37,356 bases of DNA, taken from NCBI GenBank assembly GCA_937873125.1, contig CALMWA010000341.1:1-37356 (forward strand), given 5' to 3'. The notes under the pieces are model-generated. The model saw only the letters and a program-made list of their open reading frames with translations. It did not search any database and was not told the origin of the DNA. Below, piece by piece: positions 33,391 to 37,356 of the stretch (position 1 is its first letter; each line of letters starts with the position of its first letter). The DNA comes from an uncultured Actinomycetes bacterium. GTDB lineage: Bacteria; Actinomycetota; Rubrobacteria; Rubrobacterales; Rubrobacteraceae. A program made the translations under genes and the position numbers.

Positions 33391-34158
33391 ATGGACAACC
33401 AACACAAACCGACCGTCCTGATCACCGGCGCCGGTATCGGTATCGGCGCCGCCACGGCTCGAACGTTCGCCGCCGCAGGCTACCGCGTCATCGTAACGGA
33501 CGTGCTCGACGAAGAGGGCCAATCAGTCGCAAGCGGCATAGAATCCCAAGGCGGTGAGGCCGAGTATCACCACCTGGACGTCACGAGCACCGAGCAGTCC
33601 GAGTCCGTGGTGTCGGACGTCCAGGAGCGGTACGGCCCGCTCGACGCCGTCGTCGCCAACGCCGGGATCGCCCACAAGGTTCCCCTCGCGCAGCTCACCG
33701 ACGAGAAGTGGGACCAGACGCACGAAATAGACCTCAAAGGCGTTATGCGAGTGTGCCGGGCGGCGGCTCCGGCCATGAGAGAGGCCGGCAGGGGCAGCAT
33801 GATCGCGGTCTCTTCCATCATGGGCATCGCCTACGGGTGGGACGAACACGTCCAGTACTCGGCGGCGAAGGCGGGCATCGTCGGCCTCGTTCGCGGCCTC
33901 GCCGTGGAGCTGGCGCGTGATGGCATCAAGGTCAACGGGATCGCTCCCGGCTACATAAGGACCGCGCAGGCTCTCTCGGAGGAGCATTCACTCGGACCCG
34001 CGGGGCTGGAGCAGGCCGCTGAATTCATACCGATGGGCCGGGTGGGAGAGCCCGAGGACATTGCGGACGTGATCTTGTTCCTCGCCTCCGACGCCGCCCG
34101 ATACCTGACCGGACAGGTCGTAGTCGTGGATGGTGGGCTGCTTGTGGGCCGTTACTAG
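33391..34158 (+). CDS. SDR-family oxidoreductase
   Basis: The ATG at 33391 follows AAGGGAGA. The 255-residue product has TGAGIGIGAAT for nucleotide binding, Asp in VTDVLDE (NAD preference), ANAG, VSSIMG, YSAAKAG and the usual C-terminal LTGQVVVVDGGL. It lies 40 bases after the preceding SDR, on the same strand, and ends six bases from the convergent methyltransferase. The two SDRs are about as unlike as typical paralogous SDRs, so they probably act on different compounds of the same route. Confidence 0.9.
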   Translation: MDNQHKPTVLITGAGIGIGAATARTFAAAGYRVIVTDVLDEEGQSVASGIESQGGEAEYHHLDVTSTEQSESVVSDVQERYGPLDAVVANAGIAHKVPLAQLTDEKWDQTHEIDLKGVMRVCRAAAPAMREAGRGSMIAVSSIMGIAYGWDEHVQYSAAKAGIVGLVRGLAVELARDGIKVNGIAPGYIRTAQALSEEHSLGPAGLEQAAEFIPMGRVGEPEDIADVILFLASDAARYLTGQVVVVDGGLLVGRY

Positions 34159-34164
34159 GAGGGA

Positions 34165-34902
34165 TCAGCGCCTCGTCCTTAGGACGTGAGCGCGCATGGG
34201 CTGCTCCAGGGTCATTCGACCGTCTGCGGTAGCTTGTGCGTAGCGCCGGAAGGCTGCCTCGATTTCGGAGCGGCGCTCCTCGACTACCGAAGCGCGCGCA
34301 GGATCAACGGCAGCGATGCGAGCCAGGAACTGGTCCAGATCGGTGAAATGCTCGCGTCGGAGATAGTCGGTGCGCGAGAGTTGCTCGAACGTTTCGTCCT
34401 TAACCATCTCGTCGATGATCTCCTGCGCCGCGGCGCGAATATCCGTCTCGTCCTCCACTATCCGCAACACGGAGAAGAACGAGCCGTTGGCGAGAGGCTC
34501 TACGACAATGATAGATCCCGCGGGATTTATGACGCGCGCTGCCTCTCGCAGAGCCCGAGGCATGGCGAGCTTTGGAACATGGTGGAGGGAGTTGAGGAAG
34601 ACCGCGCCGTCGAAGGAGTGGTTCGCGAACGGCATCGCTTCCGCGCCGGCATTATGAAACGTGCCCGAAGGAACGGCCCGTCGCGCGGCTTCCAAAGCCT
34701 CGCCGTTTGGATCGACTCCGGTAACGCGCGCTCCCTGATCCATCAACGAACGCGCAAGAGTCCCATTGCCGCAGCCAATATCCAGGATCTCCTTTCCAGC
34801 AAGCGATACGAACGCCGTCTTTATGATGGACATGGCATCGGCTTTTGGCAGTGCCTCGTCCTCTCCGTCGGTCCGTTTCACGAAGGCCCCTTCACACGGC
34901 AC
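34165..34902 (-). CDS. Class I SAM-dependent methyltransferase
   Basis: GTG at 34902 gives 245 residues. The SAM-binding Rossmann core is clear: motif I EILDIGCGNGTLARSL (about residues 38-53), motif II Asp in GVDPNGEAL, and FDGAVFLNSLHHVP for motif IV, as in methyltransferase type-11 proteins. The C-terminal half (RREHFTDLDQFLARI) probably forms the substrate cap. Function could be a small-molecule or quinone-type methylation; nothing nearby fixes it. It lies 43 bases past the end of the amidohydrolase on the same strand, so co-transcription is possible. Confidence 0.85.
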   Translation of the reverse strand: MPCEGAFVKRTDGEDEALPKADAMSIIKTAFVSLAGKEILDIGCGNGTLARSLMDQGARVTGVDPNGEALEAARRAVPSGTFHNAGAEAMPFANHSFDGAVFLNSLHHVPKLAMPRALREAARVINPAGSIIVVEPLANGSFFSVLRIVEDETDIRAAAQEIIDEMVKDETFEQLSRTDYLRREHFTDLDQFLARIAAVDPARASVVEERRSEIEAAFRRYAQATADGRMTLEQPMRAHVLRTRR

Positions 34903-34945
34903 TTACCCATCTTCCGCCCTTGTGCGCTCTGCATGGCTGGACTAT

Positions 34946-35599
34946 CTATGTCGCCGCACCGGCCTTCCCCTTGACGTTTTCCAGGTAAGACAACGTGTCC
35001 TCCACGGACACAACGTCGGCGTACTTGGCCTGTATGTCGATCAGGTTGGCCTCGTGCGGGCCTTGAGCACGGTCGCCGACGCACTCGCGTGGCACCAGCG
35101 TCGGGTAGCCGTACTGGATCAGGTCTATGGCTGTTGCGCGGATGCAGCCGCTCGTCGTCGCGCCACAGAGGATGACAGTATCCACTCCCTGCGAGACGAG
35201 GATCGAAGGCAAGTTCGTACCGAAGAAGGCCGAGGCGCCTTTCTTGAGGATCACCGTCTCGTCTTCCCGGCGTTTTAGGCGTGGGTCTATCTCGACCCAT
35301 TTACCCCCGATCTGTAACTCCGCCAAAGCGGGGGCCTTCTGGAGCCAGAGGGAGCCGTCCTTGAGGTTGGACTCGAAGCCGATGGTGGTAAAGATAACCG
35401 GAACCTCACCAGCGCGGGCGGTGAAGAGGACGCGCTCAGTCGCCTCGACGACCGCGCTCAGGTCCGCTCCCATCACGCACTCCGGGTCCGTGAAGCCACG
35501 GCTCAGATCCACGACCAGTACGGCCGGCCGTATGCCGGGCGTTACGCTCTGCCCCAGACGGGCGCGCTCGTAGATCTCGCGGGTCGTTTCGTCGCTCAC
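34946..35599 (-). CDS. Isochorismatase-family hydrolase (N-carbamoylsarcosine amidase-like)
   Basis: The GTG at 35599, with AGAGGAG upstream, is preferred over an ATG at 35629 that has no ribosome site and overlaps the upstream gene; 217 residues result. The catalytic triad is visible: Asp in VVDLSRGFTD, Lys in ILKKGASAFFGT and Cys in ATTSGCIRATA. The family cleaves C-N bonds in carbamoyl or amide compounds, or vinyl ethers. The length and GFTDP motif are close to N-carbamoylsarcosine amidases. Its upstream neighbour is the end of a carbamoyl-amino-acid hydrolase, which supports a role in breakdown of hydantoin, creatinine or purine-derived carbamoyl compounds. Confidence 0.88.
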   Translation of the reverse strand: MSDETTREIYERARLGQSVTPGIRPAVLVVDLSRGFTDPECVMGADLSAVVEATERVLFTARAGEVPVIFTTIGFESNLKDGSLWLQKAPALAELQIGGKWVEIDPRLKRREDETVILKKGASAFFGTNLPSILVSQGVDTVILCGATTSGCIRATAIDLIQYGYPTLVPRECVGDRAQGPHEANLIDIQAKYADVVSVEDTLSYLENVKGKAGAAT

Positions 35600-35615
35600 G
35601 TCGCTACGCTCCTCT

Positions 35616-35876
35616 CTACCCCTCATCATCGCTGAGTGTCCGTATGGCGTTCAAGATGACCTCCGCCCCGAGGGCCGCGTCCGCCGGGTCGGCGTCCTCT
35701 TCGGGCGAGTGGCTTATACCGTCCTTGCAGGGGACGAAGACCATCGCACTCGGGACGCGGTCGGCGATACTCATGGTGTCGTGGGCCGCGCCCGAGTGCA
35801 TCGCCATGTACGGCTCCCCGCTAGCCTTAGCAGCGGCCTCCAGAGCGTCCACGACGTGCTCGTCGACGGCGGTCAC
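35616..35876 (-). pseudogene. 3' fragment of M20-type carbamoyl/allantoate amidohydrolase
   Basis: Only the last ~87 codons are recognisable: DEHVVDALEAAAKASGEPY, then the diagnostic MHSGAAHDTM and MVFVPCKDGISHSPEE with the zinc-ligand His. These end the catalytic domain of N-carbamoyl-L-amino-acid hydrolases and allantoate amidohydrolases (whole proteins have about 410 residues). Above 35876 the sequence switches to an acyl-CoA dehydrogenase in another frame. Since the stop is in place and the next gene fits the pathway, this part belongs to the main contig; the missing 5' part suggests a false join rather than natural truncation. Confidence 0.75.
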
Positions 35877-36361
35877 GCGGCCTCCCGGGCGATGAGGATG
35901 CTCGCGAGGCGCTGGCGGTGCGCGGCCGGCGTGCCGTAGAGCGAACGGTCGAGGGTGATGCGGCGCAGGAAGAGGTGGAGGTCGTGCTCGAAGGTCACGC
36001 CGATGCCGCCGTGCAGCTGCACGCAGTCGTGCGCGAGCACGGCGCCGTACTCCCCCGTGTAGGCCTTCGCGGCGCTGGTGCGCTCCGGGGCGTCGGGCGC
36101 CCCGGCGGCGACGGCGTCGGCCGCGGCGTCGCTCACGGCGTGACTGGCCTCCACCCACATCTTCATGTCGGCGAAGCGGTGCTTGAGCGCCTGGTACGAC
36201 GCCAGCGGGCGACCGAACGAGTACCGCTCGAGCGCCCACTCGACGGTCATGTCGAAGGCCGACTGCATCGCGCCCGTGGTCTCGGCGCTCGCCAGCACGA
36301 GCGCGAGCTGGAGCTGGTGCCGGTGCAGCCCGTGCGCCCAACGGCGCCCGACGCGGCCAGC
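35873..36361 (-). pseudogene. 3' fragment of an acyl-CoA dehydrogenase
   Basis: About 160 codons of the C-terminal helical domain: ETTGAMQSAFDMTVEWALER, then YSFGRPLASYQALKHRFADM, then VQLHGGIGVTFEHDLHLF, and a TGA stop at 35873. These are typical of short acyl-CoA dehydrogenases found in actinobacterial steroid or lipid clusters, and differ from the long enzyme at 8031-9953. GC remains very high. The 5' two-thirds are absent; above about 36350 the sequence changes to the start of htpX, with reading frame and composition both changing. Confidence 0.75.
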
Positions 36362-36555
36362 GCAACCTTGTCACTAAACCAGTAGCTCGAAAAGCTCATC
36401 GCGATCGAAATCGCCAGGGCTAACGGGAAGATCCACAGCTCCCCAAAGTAATACGACGCAAACCAGCCCATCGCCGCAATCAGTCCGATGAAGAAGCTGA
36501 CGTAGAGCAGGGACTTAGCTCTGTTTCGTGAAACCTGGGTATAGAGCGTGGCCAT
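36346..36555 (-). pseudogene. htpX: 5' fragment of htpX (M48 membrane protease)
   Basis: The first 70 codons are intact: MATLYTQVSRNRAKSLLYV, two hydrophobic segments (about residues 17-38 and 40-57), and SYWFSDKVAL, the conserved stretch just before the protease domain in HtpX. The HExxH-bearing part is missing because the sequence runs into the acyl-CoA dehydrogenase piece. HtpX degrades damaged membrane proteins. Lower GC and style suggest another organism, such as Patescibacteria, where lemA and htpX are neighbours. Confidence 0.75.
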
Positions 36556-36570
36556 ACCGGCCCATTATAC

Positions 36571-36825
36571 CTAGCGTCCGGCACCGCGGGCGATGTCTCG
36601 CATGGCACGGGCAGCGCCATCGCCCAAGTGGCAATCGAGGGTCTCCCGAAGCCTCACACTCGGATCCGGCCCAAACTTACCCAGTGCTCGGCCAAGGGTA
36701 GTGGCCGCTTCAGCCCCGATTCGATCCACCGGGAACAATACTGGCTCCGGTTTTCCGGTCTCCCAATCTAGCACCGGCGCTTCGCCGGGCGGTAGTATCT
36801 CATGAGTTGGAACGTCGATAGCCAT
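36571..36825 (-). CDS. Hypothetical protein between lemA and htpX
   Basis: An 84-residue frame fills the gap between truncated lemA (26 bases) and htpX (15 bases) on the same strand, so it is probably co-transcribed with them. It is soluble, with TTLGRALGKFG and SVRLRETLDCHLG as the best-ordered parts and no membrane helix or known motif. No function can be suggested. Confidence 0.5.
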   Translation of the reverse strand: MAIDVPTHEILPPGEAPVLDWETGKPEPVLFPVDRIGAEAATTLGRALGKFGPDPSVRLRETLDCHLGDGAARAMRDIARGAGR

Positions 36826-36851
36826 AGCAGCCTAGTATCGGCTGCGTTCGA

Positions 36852-37242
36852 CTAGAGATCAACCTTAACGGGCTCCTTCTCAGCCGCTTCATCGGCTTCG
36901 AAAAATTCGCGCTTCTGGAAATGCAGGATCGCGCTATTAATCACGTTAGTCGGGAAGGTTTCGATCTTCGTATTCAGATCACGCACGTTGGCGTTGTAGA
37001 ACCGCCGGGCGGCCATGATCTTGTTCTCGGTATCGGACAGCTCATCCTGCAGCTTCTGGTAGTTCTCGGTCGCCCGCAGATCCGGGTAATTCTCCGCGAC
37101 GGCAAAGACCGATTTCAGGGCATCGGTCAGCATGTTCTCGGCCTTGGCCTGCTGGGCCGGTCCTTCGGCTTTGATCGCGTTAGTCCGGGCCTTGGTGACC
37201 TTCTCGAACAGGTCGCGCTCATGTTTGGCGTAGCCTTTGACC
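36852..37242 (-). pseudogene. lemA: LemA-family protein, 5' end replaced
   Basis: The C-terminal ~130 residues match LemA well: VKGYAKHERDLFEKVTKAR, then AVAENYPDLRATENYQKLQD, ELSDTENKIMAARRFYNANV, FPTNVI and an acidic tail. LemA proteins have one N-terminal membrane helix and a coiled helical domain. Here the helix and the NLVETVKGY lead-in are lost: upstream of about 37242 the frame stays open but the residues are unrelated and derive from a plus-strand gene. The role of LemA is poorly known; it is often linked to HtpX. Confidence 0.75.
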
Positions 37243-37356
37243 GGCAAGGCAATTGGTACATCTGCGAGTACAAAGGACAACGAATCACGAAGGTAAACAC
37301 CACAGGAATGATCGTGCCTTTTGCAGGCAGGGAAGGCCATTCAGCAGAACCAGAAG
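37239..37356 (+). CDS. NHL-repeat protein fragment
   Basis: In the plus frame starting at 37239 the 39 codons read QGNWYICEYKGQRITKVNTT followed by GMIVPFAG, one blade of an NHL-type beta-propeller (GNxYxxDxxNxRIxKV then GxIxTFAG). Both ends are missing: the right end is the window edge and the left end runs into lemA on the other strand. Lower GC than most of the window. Probably a third source organism. Confidence 0.5.

Overview
The window reads as a high-GC, aerobic-to-denitrifying actinobacterial chromosome segment, most like Rubrobacter or a relative. This rests on GC-rich codon usage, many GTG/TTG starts, a manganese catalase with a PerR-type regulator, an ATP-dependent PEP carboxykinase, a class II photolyase and a five-gene narKGHJI run. 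The genus is an inference from gene content, not proven. The last ~1.5 kb does not fit the rest and looks like a patchwork from other genomes.

Layout. 1-3.6 kb: a cut cupin gene, a NERD-domain membrane protein, a flavin-reductase-like protein, a PerR-like Fur regulator and a manganese catalase with a perfect inverted repeat in its promoter. 3.7-7.4 kb: ATP-dependent PEP carboxykinase, a CopD/DUF4149-like membrane protein, an FAD-linked (GlcD-like) oxidase, and a decayed second copy of the membrane gene. 7.36-18.6 kb (all minus strand, almost gapless): narK, narG, narH, narJ, narI, a four-helix membrane protein, a very-long-chain-type acyl-CoA dehydrogenase and an unusual SDR. 18.8-23.0 kb: a nitric-oxide module. 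It holds a quinol-dependent NO reductase (frameshifted in this sequence), a small membrane-anchored zinc-ribbon protein directly behind it, an Rrf2/NsrR-like regulator, and two tandem cupins transcribed the other way. The same operator, ATTAC-N7-GTAAT, stands in front of the NO reductase and between the regulator and the cupins.

23.0-27.1 kb: remnant of a MaoC-type dehydratase, an SDR, a two-subunit class I fumarase/tartrate-dehydratase-type enzyme, and a class II photolyase. 27.2-30.1 kb: an LtaS/sulfatase-like membrane enzyme interrupted by two in-frame stops, msrB, and a small membrane protein. 30.2-34.2 kb: a GntR/FCD regulator divergent from an MFS transporter and two SDRs, with an operator overlapping a good -35/-10 promoter. 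34.2-35.9 kb: a methyltransferase, an isochorismatase-family amidohydrolase and the 3' end of an M20-type carbamoyl-amidohydrolase.

35.87-37.36 kb: the 3' end of an acyl-CoA dehydrogenase, then the 5' end of htpX, a small ORF and a truncated lemA (lower GC, Patescibacteria-like in style), then a short NHL-repeat fragment. Each piece is cut inside a gene with no mobile element at the joint, so an assembly chimera is the simplest reading.

How it works together (inference): nitrate is imported by NarK and reduced by NarGHI. NO made during nitrate/nitrite metabolism is sensed by the Fe-S Rrf2 regulator and removed by the NO reductase. PerR and Mn-catalase handle peroxide. The catabolic clusters feed reduced carbon to respiration.
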